Source: Lachnospiraceae bacterium UBA3804
GTDB taxonomy: Bacteria; Bacillota; Clostridia; Lachnospirales; Lachnospiraceae
Assembly (NCBI GenBank): GCA_002368665.1
Contig: DFEK01000008.1
Coordinates: forward strand, 1-64,000
DNA length: 64,000 nucleotides
Direction of reading: 5' to 3'
In this document: positions 34,571 through 42,577 of the stretch, one piece after another
Layout of the letters: the number at the start of each line of letters is the position of its first letter
How positions within the stretch are numbered: position 1 is the first letter of the stretch
Made by a program: the position numbers and the translations under genes
The notes under the pieces: model-generated
The model's database searches: none
What the model saw: only the letters and a program-made list of their open reading frames with translations
What the model was told of the DNA's origin: nothing

Positions 34571-35107
34571 ATGAAAAAATTATTTGTTCTGGCTTTGGCA
34601 GGCGCAATGGTATTATCTCTGGCAGCTTGCAAGAAAAATGAAACTGTTGTTGAAAACGCTTCCGAGCAGGTTGTAGTATTGGATCAGCCTTCCGAGGTTG
34701 TAGCTGATGTAACTTCCGAGATCGTGGAAGAAGTTGTTGATTATCCCGATTATTCCGGTACTTACACCGAGCCGATGTCCGGAAGATGCACCATCGAGAT
34801 CAACCATGTTGAAGAAGGAAACTATACCGTAAACGTTCACTGGTCCAGCAGCGCATTCGAATCTTCCAACTGGGAGATGAACGCTACCTACTATCCTTCC
34901 ACGGATTTACTTGAGTATACCGATGCTAAGTATTATGTACGTACTTATACCGATGAAGAGAACTTCACCGATGATGTAAAGTATACCGACGGTGCCGGCG
35001 AGTTCTGGTTTGATGAGAACGGAAACCTTGGATGGAGAAGCGCAAACAGCGATGTAGACTACATCGACGGAGAGACCTTCTTCGAAAGAGTAGAGGTTGT
35101 TGAATAA
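34571..35107 (+). CDS. small acidic lipoprotein
   Basis: 178 residues. The signal peptide ends in 'LAAC'. A Val/Glu-rich spacer leads to a beta-rich domain ('SGTYTEPMSGRCTIEINHV', 'YTVNVHWSSS', 'LGWRSANSDVDYIDG') like lipocalin or beta-barrel proteins of the cell surface. The function is unknown. AACGGAGGAG precedes ATG, and the gene uses favoured codons throughout, suggesting high expression. It has its own terminator. Confidence 0.7.
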   Translation: MKKLFVLALAGAMVLSLAACKKNETVVENASEQVVVLDQPSEVVADVTSEIVEEVVDYPDYSGTYTEPMSGRCTIEINHVEEGNYTVNVHWSSSAFESSNWEMNATYYPSTDLLEYTDAKYYVRTYTDEENFTDDVKYTDGAGEFWFDENGNLGWRSANSDVDYIDGETFFERVEVVE

Positions 35108-35142
35108 TTTGTGACGCCTGACATTTTGTGACAAATGTGTGG

Positions 35143-35177
35143 AAAGCCTCATCCGCTATGGCGGGTGGGGCTTTTTT
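35143..35177 (+). terminator. intrinsic terminator
   Basis: A 14-bp stem AAAGCCTCATCCGC/GCGGGTGGGGCTTT with loop TATG and a following T-run. It ends the lipoprotein transcript. Confidence 0.9.
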
Positions 35178-35226
35178 GTGTTACAATAAACATGTCGCAG
35201 CAAACGATACTTTAGGGGATTACACA

Positions 35227-35769
35227 ATGAAAAAAGCCAATGCGGGCATAAGCCTTTTGATTTGCATTTTAATGCTGATTCACGTTCTGTATGAAGTGAT
35301 CAGTTTTGTTGTGTTCTTTTATAACCCGGTCGTTACCAAGGTTTTAGGCTATGTGCTGGTAGCTGCAATCGTCGCCCACGCCGGGCTTTCCATGGCCATT
35401 GTCTTTGGCCGGCATGATTCCAAAACGATTACTTACAAAGCACTCAATATTCGTACACTTCTGCAACGTATTTTTGCGGGACTGATGTGCGTGCTGATTC
35501 CTCTTCATATCTTTGCATTTAAACTCTTGTCCAAGAGCGTGGGAACGGTGTTCTTTTCGCTGTTTTTACTGATCATGGTGATCTTTTACTGGTCCGTCTT
35601 TTCCCATGTGGCACTGTCCTTTACGAATGCGTTGGTAAGCCTCGGATGGCTTGGCGATATGAAGAAGAAAAAAGTGGCGGATATCATTATCTGGATTCTT
35701 TGTTTTCTTATGTTTCTTGCAGCAAGTTTCATTATCACAATGACACAATGGAAGATGTTCAATGGATAA
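35227..35769 (+). CDS. membrane anchor subunit of a fumarate reductase/succinate dehydrogenase-like complex
   Basis: 180 residues from ATG 35227. The open frame to 35128 crosses the terminator. Five hydrophobic helices carry His residues at helix positions ('LIHVLYEV', 'VAHAGLSM', 'IPLHIFAF', 'FSHVALSF') able to bind heme b, as in FrdC/SdhC cytochromes. The start of the flavoprotein gene overlaps its end by 8 nt and the iron-sulfur gene follows, giving the order C-A-B. It would anchor the complex and pass electrons between quinone or menaquinone and the iron-sulfur subunit. Confidence 0.75.
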   Translation: MKKANAGISLLICILMLIHVLYEVISFVVFFYNPVVTKVLGYVLVAAIVAHAGLSMAIVFGRHDSKTITYKALNIRTLLQRIFAGLMCVLIPLHIFAFKLLSKSVGTVFFSLFLLIMVIFYWSVFSHVALSFTNALVSLGWLGDMKKKKVADIIIWILCFLMFLAASFIITMTQWKMFNG

Positions 35770-37435
35770 AAACGAAATGAGACAAAAACACATACTGATC
35801 GTCGGAAGCGGGATTGCGGGACTTTCCTGCGCAATCGAGTGCGCCGAAAGGGGAATGGAAGTGACACTGGTTTCTCCGTTTCCTTCGGAGAGAGCACAGT
35901 CCGTTTTGGCAGCAGGCGGAATCAATGCGGTTTTGGATTCCCATGAAGAAGGCGACAGCATTGAAAGCCATATCGAAGATACGTTAAAAGGCGGATGCAA
36001 TATCGCAGGCAAAGAGTCTGTCAGAGGACTTTGCGCGGGGGCGCCGGAACGCATCAAATGGCTGGAGAAAATTGGAACGGTCTTTACAACGGATGATAAC
36101 GGAACCATAATGCGCCGCGCTTTTGGCGGACAGTCTCATAAGCGGACCTGCTACTGCGGAGCATCGACCGGCAAACAGATCGTAACATCCCTTGTGATGG
36201 AAGCCAGAAGATACGAAGGCCTGGGACTGATCAAGAGACGTTTCTGGATGGATTTCTACGAAGCCCTGATTATGGACGGCGTATGTTACGGTGCGGTTTT
36301 TTATAACGAGGCCACGGCGGATCTTGAGATGATTGCTGCAGACAGCGTTGTGATTGCAACCGGCGGACAGAATGCTTTATTCGGTAAAACAACCGGCTCC
36401 ACACTGTGCGACGGATATGCTGCAGGCAGGCTTTTTATGCAGGGTGTGGAATTAAAGAATCTGGAGTTTATCCAGTACCATCCGACCACGCTTGAAACAG
36501 CGCAGAAGAGAATGCTGATCTCCGAAGCGGTCAGAGGAGAGGGCGGAAGGCTTTACTACGAAGAAGACGGTAAGCGAATTTACTTCATGGAAGAAAAGTT
36601 TGGAGAAAGAGGCAATTTAATGCCTAGGGACATTGTCTCCAAGACCATGGAGTCGACCGGTAAGGATATTTTCTTAGACATTACATTCCTTGGGAAAAAG
36701 GAGATCTTAAAGCGTATTCCCGAGGTCTATGAACTTTGCTTAAAATACAGCGGAATCGATATTTCGAAGCAAAGCATTCCGGTTTCGCCTTCGGTGCATT
36801 TCTTCATGGGCGGAATTGCGGTGAAGAACAATCATGAGACCAATATGAAGAATCTCTATGCGATCGGAGAGTGCGCATCGATCTATCACGGAGCCAACCG
36901 TCTGGGCGGCAACTCGCTTCTGGCGGCGGTTTACGGAGCCAAAGTGGCGGCGTGCTCAATAGAGAAATCCGCGCTTACCGATGAGACAATGTATCAAGAA
37001 GTTGAGGCGATTTTCCAAAAGGATATTGATGCGGGTCGTGCGAAATTAAACGAAGGGCGTCAGTCCCAAAGTGTTTTCCCGGCCGTTTATATCCGTGACA
37101 TGCTTGCGGAAAACATGCGAAAGGACCTTGGAATCGTAAGGGATGAAGAAAAGTTAAAGAAGGGCCTGGATGATGTGACATACTATCTCTCCGTTGCGGA
37201 TAAGATTAAGTATGATAAGTCGGAAATGCCGTTTTTATCCTTCTCGTTAACCGGAATTTTAAACCTTGCCAAGGCAACTTTGCTTAGTGCGATGTTTCGT
37301 AAGGAAAGCAGGGGAGCGCATGTCAGAAGCGATTATCCGGATACAAACGATCTGTATGCATATCCGAGTATCGTCTGCTTCGAAAACGGTGAATTTATTG
37401 TAAGACTGGATAAGGAGGGCGAATATGAACGTTAA
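35762..37435 (+). CDS. frdA: fumarate reductase/succinate dehydrogenase flavoprotein subunit
   Basis: 557 residues. The FAD dinucleotide fold is 'ILIVGSGIAGLSCAIECAERG'. 'GGQSHKRTCYCG' is the His region that binds FAD covalently in SdhA/FrdA. The active-site Arg loop is 'SEAVRGEGGRL', with 'GNLMPRDIVSK', 'VHFFMGGI' and 'HGANRLGGNSLL'. It interconverts fumarate and succinate. L-aspartate oxidase is a close relative but is made unlikely by the adjacent iron-sulfur and cytochrome genes. The chain is slightly shorter than the typical 580 residues. Confidence 0.85.
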   Translation: MDKNEMRQKHILIVGSGIAGLSCAIECAERGMEVTLVSPFPSERAQSVLAAGGINAVLDSHEEGDSIESHIEDTLKGGCNIAGKESVRGLCAGAPERIKWLEKIGTVFTTDDNGTIMRRAFGGQSHKRTCYCGASTGKQIVTSLVMEARRYEGLGLIKRRFWMDFYEALIMDGVCYGAVFYNEATADLEMIAADSVVIATGGQNALFGKTTGSTLCDGYAAGRLFMQGVELKNLEFIQYHPTTLETAQKRMLISEAVRGEGGRLYYEEDGKRIYFMEEKFGERGNLMPRDIVSKTMESTGKDIFLDITFLGKKEILKRIPEVYELCLKYSGIDISKQSIPVSPSVHFFMGGIAVKNNHETNMKNLYAIGECASIYHGANRLGGNSLLAAVYGAKVAACSIEKSALTDETMYQEVEAIFQKDIDAGRAKLNEGRQSQSVFPAVYIRDMLAENMRKDLGIVRDEEKLKKGLDDVTYYLSVADKIKYDKSEMPFLSFSLTGILNLAKATLLSAMFRKESRGAHVRSDYPDTNDLYAYPSIVCFENGEFIVRLDKEGEYER

Positions 37436-38102
37436 GATTTTAAGACAGGCATCGCCCTTTTCTAAGCCGTACTGGCAGGAATTTACCTATGAACGGAACG
37501 ATAATCAGACCGTGGCGGGTATGCTGGATGAATTAAATTATAAGGATGACCTGAAAGATAAAGACGGAAATCCGGCCCCGAGAATCCAGTGGGAATGCTC
37601 CTGTTTGCAGGGAATGTGCGGCGGATGTGCCATGGTGATCAACCATAGACCCGCTCTTGCATGCGAGACCTTCCTTCGCGATATCAAGGGAAATACCGTT
37701 ATTTTGGAGCCTTTGAAGAAATTTCCGACGATTGCGGATTTAGTGGTAGACCGCGGGATTATTCAGGAAAATTTAAAGAAAGCCGATACGTATATCGAAG
37801 AATATAAGGGCGGTAATTACGAAGAATATGAGCATATGTATTCGGCTGCACGCTGCTTAAAATGCGGCCTTTGTCTCGAAGTCTGCCCGAATTACAAAGA
37901 CGGTGCCAATTTCTACGGCGCGGCTTTTGCCAATGACTGTTATTTAATCTCGGCCAGAAGTGCCATCCGTAAGGAAGAAAATAAAAAAGCCTACGACGCA
38001 CATTTTGCCGAAGGCTGTTCCAAATCGTTATCCTGCGTGGATGTCTGTCCGATGCAGATTCCGACGCTTGCGTCCATCGCAAAGATGAACCGTAAGTCAT
38101 AA
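37425..38102 (+). CDS. frdB: fumarate reductase/succinate dehydrogenase iron-sulfur subunit
   Basis: 225 residues. A [2Fe-2S] plant-type ferredoxin site is 'CSCLQGMCGGCAMVINHRPALAC'-like, with four Cys near residues 55-80. Two C-terminal clusters are carried by 'CLKCGLCLEVCP' and 'CSKSLSCVDVCP'. It moves electrons from the cytochrome anchor to the flavoprotein. It overlaps frdA by 11 nt and overlaps the convergent permease gene by 6 nt at the stop codons. Confidence 0.9.
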   Translation: MNVKILRQASPFSKPYWQEFTYERNDNQTVAGMLDELNYKDDLKDKDGNPAPRIQWECSCLQGMCGGCAMVINHRPALACETFLRDIKGNTVILEPLKKFPTIADLVVDRGIIQENLKKADTYIEEYKGGNYEEYEHMYSAARCLKCGLCLEVCPNYKDGANFYGAAFANDCYLISARSAIRKEENKKAYDAHFAEGCSKSLSCVDVCPMQIPTLASIAKMNRKS

Positions 38103-39005
38103 AAAGAGATTGATTATAAGCCCCGAGAAGCAGGAAAAGGCGATTACATAAAGCCAGTAGAACAGGAAATGTTTGATGCCGAGTACTACTTTCAGGGCGC
38201 CTAAATTCGTAATCTTGGTTGCGGGTCCCGTGATCATAAATGCAGCTGCACTGCCGATACTCATACCGTTTGCAAGCCAGCCTTGCAGAATCGGTATCGT
38301 ACCTCCACCACAGACATACAAAGGAACACCGATCGTGGAAGCCATGAGTACGCCCCAGGCTTCGTTTCCGCCGAAGAGAAACGTGACGGCTTCTTTCGGT
38401 ACATAGCGCTGGAAGATCGCAGAAAGCAGGATGCCTAAGAAAAACCAAAGGCCGGTAGCGCGAAGGTTCCGCCAGAGGTTTTTCAGAAAGCGCACGAAAA
38501 GATTCGGGTCCGTATCTTTGTTTCGGGGCTCGTCGAACGGTTTAAAATTAAAGAATTCTTTCTTTCGATAGAAGATCCGGATGATCACTCCGGCTAAGAT
38601 CCCGCATAAGAAGCAGGTAATGATCCGAACGAGCAGCACTTTTAATCCGAGTGCCGCACTGTAGATGATAAGCTGTGGGTTTAAGAGAATCGAGCTCATC
38701 ATAAAAGAGGCAAGCCACTCATCCCTTACTCCGCCTTTGCTGAACGAAGCCGCAATGGGAATGGTTCCGTACATGCAAAGAGGCGAGAGAACGCCAAGAA
38801 AAGAAGCGAAGACGATACCCACAAAACTGCTGCCGTCTCCCTTCATCTTTCGCATCTGATTGTGAATGATGTCTTTGAAAAAGACAGAGATCACGGATCC
38901 GATGACCATACCCACAACCCAGTAAACGAAGATCTGCCGAAACTGGATGGAGAGGTAGTACCAGATGTATGTTAATTCCCTTTGTACGATTTCCCAAAAA
39001 GTCAT
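38097..39005 (-). CDS. ArsP/DUF318-type permease
   Basis: 302 residues with eight or so membrane helices in two halves. Each half has a family signature: 'SPLCMYGTIPIAASFSKGG' and 'GVPLYVCGGGTIPILQGWL', with conserved Cys residues. The family includes ArsP organoarsenical exporters and uncharacterised UPF0718 permeases. The Cys in the helices points to soft-metal or metalloid handling. No ars operon is adjacent, but metal regulators lie upstream in the same direction. Confidence 0.8.
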   Translation of the reverse strand: MTFWEIVQRELTYIWYYLSIQFRQIFVYWVVGMVIGSVISVFFKDIIHNQMRKMKGDGSSFVGIVFASFLGVLSPLCMYGTIPIAASFSKGGVRDEWLASFMMSSILLNPQLIIYSAALGLKVLLVRIITCFLCGILAGVIIRIFYRKKEFFNFKPFDEPRNKDTDPNLFVRFLKNLWRNLRATGLWFFLGILLSAIFQRYVPKEAVTFLFGGNEAWGVLMASTIGVPLYVCGGGTIPILQGWLANGMSIGSAAAFMITGPATKITNLGALKVVLGIKHFLFYWLYVIAFSCFSGLIINLFL

Positions 39006-39017
39006 TTCGTTTGCGGA

Positions 39018-40088
39018 TTATTCTTCGTCTAAGTCGATCAGTTCGTAGGTCCGGTTTCCGAGACCGATTTTCTGAGCATGTGTCAGGATATGAAGGCCGT
39101 TTAAACTTAAGATCCTATTCTGCAGGGATTCTCCGTCCTGTGCTTTGAATACCAGATCGATGCAGGCCTGATCGATTGCCACGGGGTCGGTGGATGCTAA
39201 GATTCCGATGTCATGCATGTCCACCTCTGTCGGATTGGAGACGCAGTCACAGTCGATCGACATATGGTTCATGACGCTGATATAAAGCATCTTTTCGCCG
39301 TGGTCTTCATAATCGGATACGGATTTGGCAGCTTCCGCCATGGATTCCGTAAAGACGTCCTGGTTGGTGGTAACGGCCGCCAGATTGATGGTCGGCTTAT
39401 GGAGACGTCCGCCGGAATGGATTCTGACCTTTCCTTCCCTGGAAGCGATACCGATGGAGATATTCTTAAGTGCGCCGCCGAAACCGCCCATGGGATGGCC
39501 TTTGAAATGGGTAAGAACCATAACATAGTCATAGTTGGCAAGATTCTGTCCGACCCAGTTTTCTTTCAAATTGTCGCCGCCCTCCACGGGAATTACCATA
39601 TAGCCGTCGCGGTCCATAATGTCCACATCAGCAATCTCGGTAAAACCGTGATCCTTTGCAACCTGCATATGCATTGCGGTATCGGCTCTTTTGGAACCGG
39701 AGTAAGCGGTATTGCATTCGATAATGGTTCCGTCCACGCTCTGAACCAGATCCTTAATTAAGTTCGGATCCAGGTGGTTGGGGTTTCCTGCCTCACCGGT
39801 GGAAAGTTTGATGGCAACCTTTCCCTCGGGATTTGCATTCAGTGCTTCGTATACTTTATTCAGTCCCTCGGGGCTGATGTCTTTGGTAAAGTAAACGGTA
39901 GAGTAGTTGTCATATGTTTTACCGGCTGCCTGTAAATCCTCGATATTGTAGGATTCATGCGGCTCAATATCGTAGTGCATGTATTTCGTGTACGCGAAAT
40001 AAGCGATGCCGACTAATACAACAAGGACGCCGATGACAATCAGCGCCTTGGGAAATTTCTTCTTTTTGGTATTTTCTTTATCTTTCAT
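39018..40088 (-). CDS. DUF362-domain membrane-anchored protein
   Basis: 356 residues from the ATG at 40088 (GGAGAA upstream; the frame to 40145 has no site). A Lys-rich N-terminus precedes one membrane helix (about 13-33). The rest is a DUF362 domain, recognised from 'VAIKLSTGEAGNPNHL', 'TAYSGSKRADTAMH', 'LTHFKGHPMGGFGGALKNISIGI' and 'CDCVSNP'. Many relatives carry ferredoxin motifs and handle redox chemistry. Here only a 'CDC' pair is left, so no cluster can be claimed. It follows the VanX-like gene by 19 nt. Confidence 0.75.
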   Translation of the reverse strand: MKDKENTKKKKFPKALIVIGVLVVLVGIAYFAYTKYMHYDIEPHESYNIEDLQAAGKTYDNYSTVYFTKDISPEGLNKVYEALNANPEGKVAIKLSTGEAGNPNHLDPNLIKDLVQSVDGTIIECNTAYSGSKRADTAMHMQVAKDHGFTEIADVDIMDRDGYMVIPVEGGDNLKENWVGQNLANYDYVMVLTHFKGHPMGGFGGALKNISIGIASREGKVRIHSGGRLHKPTINLAAVTTNQDVFTESMAEAAKSVSDYEDHGEKMLYISVMNHMSIDCDCVSNPTEVDMHDIGILASTDPVAIDQACIDLVFKAQDGESLQNRILSLNGLHILTHAQKIGLGNRTYELIDLDEE

Positions 40089-40107
40089 TGTACTTTTATT
40101 CTCCGAT

Positions 40108-40761
40108 TTATTTACGCAGGTATGCACTCGATACCGGGAATTCAAAATAGGTATCGGGGTATGGTTCGTTTTCCAGTGTGAAATGCCACCATTCGCAGTC
40201 GATGGGCTTGAAACCGTTCCGCACCATAACGTGCTGCAGTTTCATGCGGTTTTCATACTGCTCCTCGGTGATATCCTTATAATCCGGATGGGATTTCTCG
40301 CTGAAGTAATCGAATGGACTTCCCATGTCCACTTCTTTACCGGTTGCCATGTCGAGAAGTGTTAGGTCCACGGTGCTTCCCCTGGAGTGGCTCGATAATT
40401 TTGCAATATATCCTTTGGCGAAAAGCTCCTGTTTCTGTAAATCCGGATAGAAATACGGCTTCATGCGCACATCCGTATCTTCGATTCCCCAGAGCACGAA
40501 ATGTTTGACGGCATTCGCGGGACGGTAGGCATCGTAGATTTTTAACCGGTATCCCTGAACCATCATTTCGTTGCTGACTGTTTTTAAAGCCCTTGCCGCT
40601 TCTTTGGTCAGAATGGCGCAGGGCTCCTCGTAACCGTCAATGCGGTCACCGATAAAATTGTAAGTCGAAAAATAGCGTATTTCCTGTACGATTGACGGAA
40701 TCACATCTGACAGAAGTACAAAGCCGGACGGATTCATGGTCAGATTTTGATGATAATCCAT
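40108..40761 (-). CDS. VanX-like D-Ala-D-Ala dipeptidase, cytosolic form
   Basis: 217 residues without a signal peptide. The M15D motifs are intact: 'IRYFSTYNFIGDRIDGYEEP' region, 'KIYDAYRPANAVKHFVLW', the zinc motif 'SSHSRGSTVDL' and 'CEWWHFTL'. It is very similar to the lipoprotein form at 24187-24969, which has an added lipobox leader. A cytosolic enzyme would recycle D-Ala-D-Ala. AGGAGC precedes ATG 40761. It lies between a DtxR-like regulator and a DUF362 gene in one operon. Confidence 0.9.
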   Translation of the reverse strand: MDYHQNLTMNPSGFVLLSDVIPSIVQEIRYFSTYNFIGDRIDGYEEPCAILTKEAARALKTVSNEMMVQGYRLKIYDAYRPANAVKHFVLWGIEDTDVRMKPYFYPDLQKQELFAKGYIAKLSSHSRGSTVDLTLLDMATGKEVDMGSPFDYFSEKSHPDYKDITEEQYENRMKLQHVMVRNGFKPIDCEWWHFTLENEPYPDTYFEFPVSSAYLRK

Positions 40762-40776
40762 GGCTATAGTCTGCTC

Positions 40777-41175
40777 CTATTTGGACTTCTTGGAACGATA
40801 GTTCTTGCAGTGATTGTTAATGATAAAATTTTTGATGGCAAGATAACTCTCTTCGCTGATGATGTGCTCGATCCGGCATGCATCGTCCGCAGCGATTTCG
40901 GGACTGACGCCGAGTTCGCTTAACCAGTTGGTGAAAAGGATATGTCTGTCATAAACGGCTTTCGCGATTTTCAGACCTTCATCGGTTAAGCGGATATATC
41001 CGTTTTCATCCATGGTGATTAATGAACGTTCTCTAAGCTTCTTCATGGCAACGGAAATGCTGGATTTCTTGTATCCAAGCTCATTTGCCACGTCCACGGA
41101 ACGAACCACAGGGAGCTTCTTGCTTAGTATCAGAATTGTTTCCAAATAATCTTCCGAAGATTCCTTGGGATCCAT
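40777..41175 (-). CDS. DtxR/MntR-family metal-dependent regulator
   Basis: 132 residues. A winged helix at about 5-65 shows 'SSEDYLETILILSKK', 'RSVDVANELGYKKSSISVAMKKL' and 'YIRLTDEGLKIA'. The dimerisation and metal helix has 'DRHILFTNWL', 'ACRIEHIISEESYLAIKNFI', with the Cys, Glu and His ligands seen in DtxR/MntR proteins. There is no C-terminal SH3 domain, so it is of the short MntR type. Direct repeats of 10 bp spaced by 20 bp lie just before its promoter. AAAGGAGG precedes ATG. Confidence 0.85.
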   Translation of the reverse strand: MDPKESSEDYLETILILSKKLPVVRSVDVANELGYKKSSISVAMKKLRERSLITMDENGYIRLTDEGLKIAKAVYDRHILFTNWLSELGVSPEIAADDACRIEHIISEESYLAIKNFIINNHCKNYRSKKSK

Positions 41176-41215
41176 ACCAAATCCTCCTTTTACTACAATT
41201 CAAGCATCTTTAATC

Positions 41216-41276
41216 AGTATATCATAAAATGACCGAAATGCAATCCATAACTAACTAAAGTTGTATATAACTAACT
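41216..41276 (-). promoter_or_regulatory. promoter and direct-repeat operator of the DtxR-like gene
   Basis: On the minus strand: TTGCAT (41243-41238), 16 nt, TATACT (41221-41216). Immediately upstream, the plus-strand 10-mer ATAACTAACT occurs at 41247-41256 and again at 41267-41276, exactly 20 bp apart (two helical turns). These are candidate metal-regulator sites. Confidence 0.55.
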
Positions 41277-41290
41277 CTTCGCATTCTCAG

Positions 41291-42025
41291 CTATGAAAGC
41301 TTCTTCCGGTAATCCTTCGGAAGTACATCGTATGTTTCCCGGAAGGCCTGCGTGAATTTGCTCTGGCTCTGGTAACCGACAGCAGAAGCAATCTCCGATA
41401 AAGAAAGGTTTCCTTCTTTTAACAGTTCGGCGGCCTTCTCCATGCGGTGAGCCTTCGTATGGGCGGCAAGCGATCCGCCGAAGGTTTCACGGAAAACGGT
41501 CTTGATCGTGGTAGGATTTACGCCGAACTGCTTCGCAAGCATGTCGATCGTAATGTGCTGGTCTAAGTGAGAGACTAAATATTCATGGATTTCAACGGCC
41601 AGGGCAGCATAGTTGCCATCCTGTGCGGAGACGGTATCATGGTGGTGATGGCAGGCACAGTGCGCCTCTTCCGAATGAATCACACTGTCCGGACAGGAGA
41701 CGGCCATGATCTCTTCCGTTACATTATGAAGAAGTTTCGTCAGTTCACCGTCGGCCAGAGAGTAATAAACTTCCTTTCCCTCGCGCCTGCTGATGATCAG
41801 TCCGCAGTCTTTTAATACCTTTAAATGGTGGGATACGGCGGGGGAGGACATATCGACTATGGCGGATAAGTCCGCCACACATTCCTCGCGGTGGCACAGG
41901 ATCCAGAAAATCTGCACACGCTTCGGATCGCCCATTTTACCTAAGATATCCGCGATTCGCTGGAAATCCTCCGTTTTACCGCTTTGATGAATAATTTGTG
42001 TCAGTTCGTGATCTTTATGAATCAT
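41291..42025 (-). CDS. ArsR-AraC fusion transcriptional regulator
   Basis: 244 residues. Residues about 18-105 form an ArsR/SmtB winged helix ('MGDPKRVQIFWIL', 'ECVADLSAIVDMSSPAVSHHLKVLKDCGLI'). A metal-ligand-rich hinge, 'HCACHHHHD', lies near 122-130. Residues about 140-244 are a two-helix-turn-helix AraC domain ('VNPTTIKTVFRETFGGSL', 'SLSEIASAVGYQSQSKFTQAFRETYDV'). The fusion is not the usual form of either family. It is divergent from a metal chaperone and P1B-ATPase operon, so it probably senses the exported metal. AGGAGGAA precedes ATG 42025. Confidence 0.9.
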   Translation of the reverse strand: MIHKDHELTQIIHQSGKTEDFQRIADILGKMGDPKRVQIFWILCHREECVADLSAIVDMSSPAVSHHLKVLKDCGLIISRREGKEVYYSLADGELTKLLHNVTEEIMAVSCPDSVIHSEEAHCACHHHHDTVSAQDGNYAALAVEIHEYLVSHLDQHITIDMLAKQFGVNPTTIKTVFRETFGGSLAAHTKAHRMEKAAELLKEGNLSLSEIASAVGYQSQSKFTQAFRETYDVLPKDYRKKLS

Positions 42026-42050
42026 ATTTCCTCCGTAAAATAGTCCAATC

Positions 42051-42122
42051 GGAAATCATTTTATCCCAAAAGGAAATCATTGGGCCAAAGGTATTGAATG
42101 CCTTTGCCGATTTCAGTATACT
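42051..42122 (+). promoter_or_regulatory. promoter and operators of the metal-efflux operon
   Basis: TTGAAT (42094-42099), 17 nt, TATACT (42117-42122). The palindrome CAAAGG-N9-CCTTTG (42086-42106) covers the -35 box. GGAAATCATT is directly repeated at 42051-42060 and 42072-42081, spaced 21 bp, on the side of the divergent regulator gene. These are the likely binding sites of the ArsR-AraC protein. Confidence 0.65.
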
Positions 42123-42201
42123 TCAGTCATAAAGATTAAACAAGCATTTAATCAAATAGATATTTCAGACAAATGTTGTTCAGATAGAGAGGAGAAACGA
42201 A

Positions 42202-42420
42202 ATGAGAAAGACTTACAAGATTGAAGTGGATTGCGCAAACTGTGCAAACAAAATGGAAGAGGCAGCAGCCAAGACCGAAGGCATCGCAAGCGTTACCGTA
42301 AACTTCATGACACAGAAGATGATCGTGGAATTTGCGGAGGGTGCGGATGAGAAGGCTGTTATGAAGAATGTCCTTAAGAACTGCAAGAAAGTCGAAGACG
42401 ACTGTGAGATTTATCTGTAA
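42202..42420 (+). CDS. free-standing heavy-metal-associated (HMA) protein
   Basis: 72 residues of the ferredoxin-like HMA fold. It opens 'KIEVDCANCANKMEEAA' with the metal-binding Cys-x-x-Cys in the first loop, and 'VTVNFMTQKMIVEF' forms strands 2 and 3. It presumably hands metal to the P1B-ATPase that follows, which lacks its own N-terminal HMA domain. GAGGAG precedes ATG. A structured repeat lies between it and the ATPase gene. Confidence 0.9.
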   Translation: MRKTYKIEVDCANCANKMEEAAAKTEGIASVTVNFMTQKMIVEFAEGADEKAVMKNVLKNCKKVEDDCEIYL

Positions 42421-42438
42421 TTTATTGTATTGGATAGT

Positions 42439-42552
42439 GGCTCGCACGATGTCATCACGACTAAAGGCATACGCGAAGCGTATGCTTTGCGAAGAGGACT
42501 CGGATGCAGTGGCAACTCGCCCTTCGCAAAGTCTACATGACATCGGCTCGAT
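42439..42552 (+). repeat. structured inverted repeat, copy 1 (114 nt)
   Basis: The terminal arms GATGTCAT and ATGACATC pair. An inner stem CTTTGCGAAG.GG/CCTTCGCAAAG pairs with one bulged A, and an extra small hairpin GCATACGC-GAA-GCGTATGC is present. The reverse complement of this element recurs at 44783-44872 without that extra hairpin. No ORF is convincing. Following copy 1 comes the ATPase start codon at 42578. Confidence 0.8.
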
Positions 42553-42577
42553 AAAATTAAATTGAGAATATAGAATT

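Noticed and set aside
35762..37435. L-aspartate oxidase (NadB)
   Set aside because: Sequence alone allows it, but the overlapping iron-sulfur subunit and cytochrome anchor genes fit fumarate reductase or succinate dehydrogenase.
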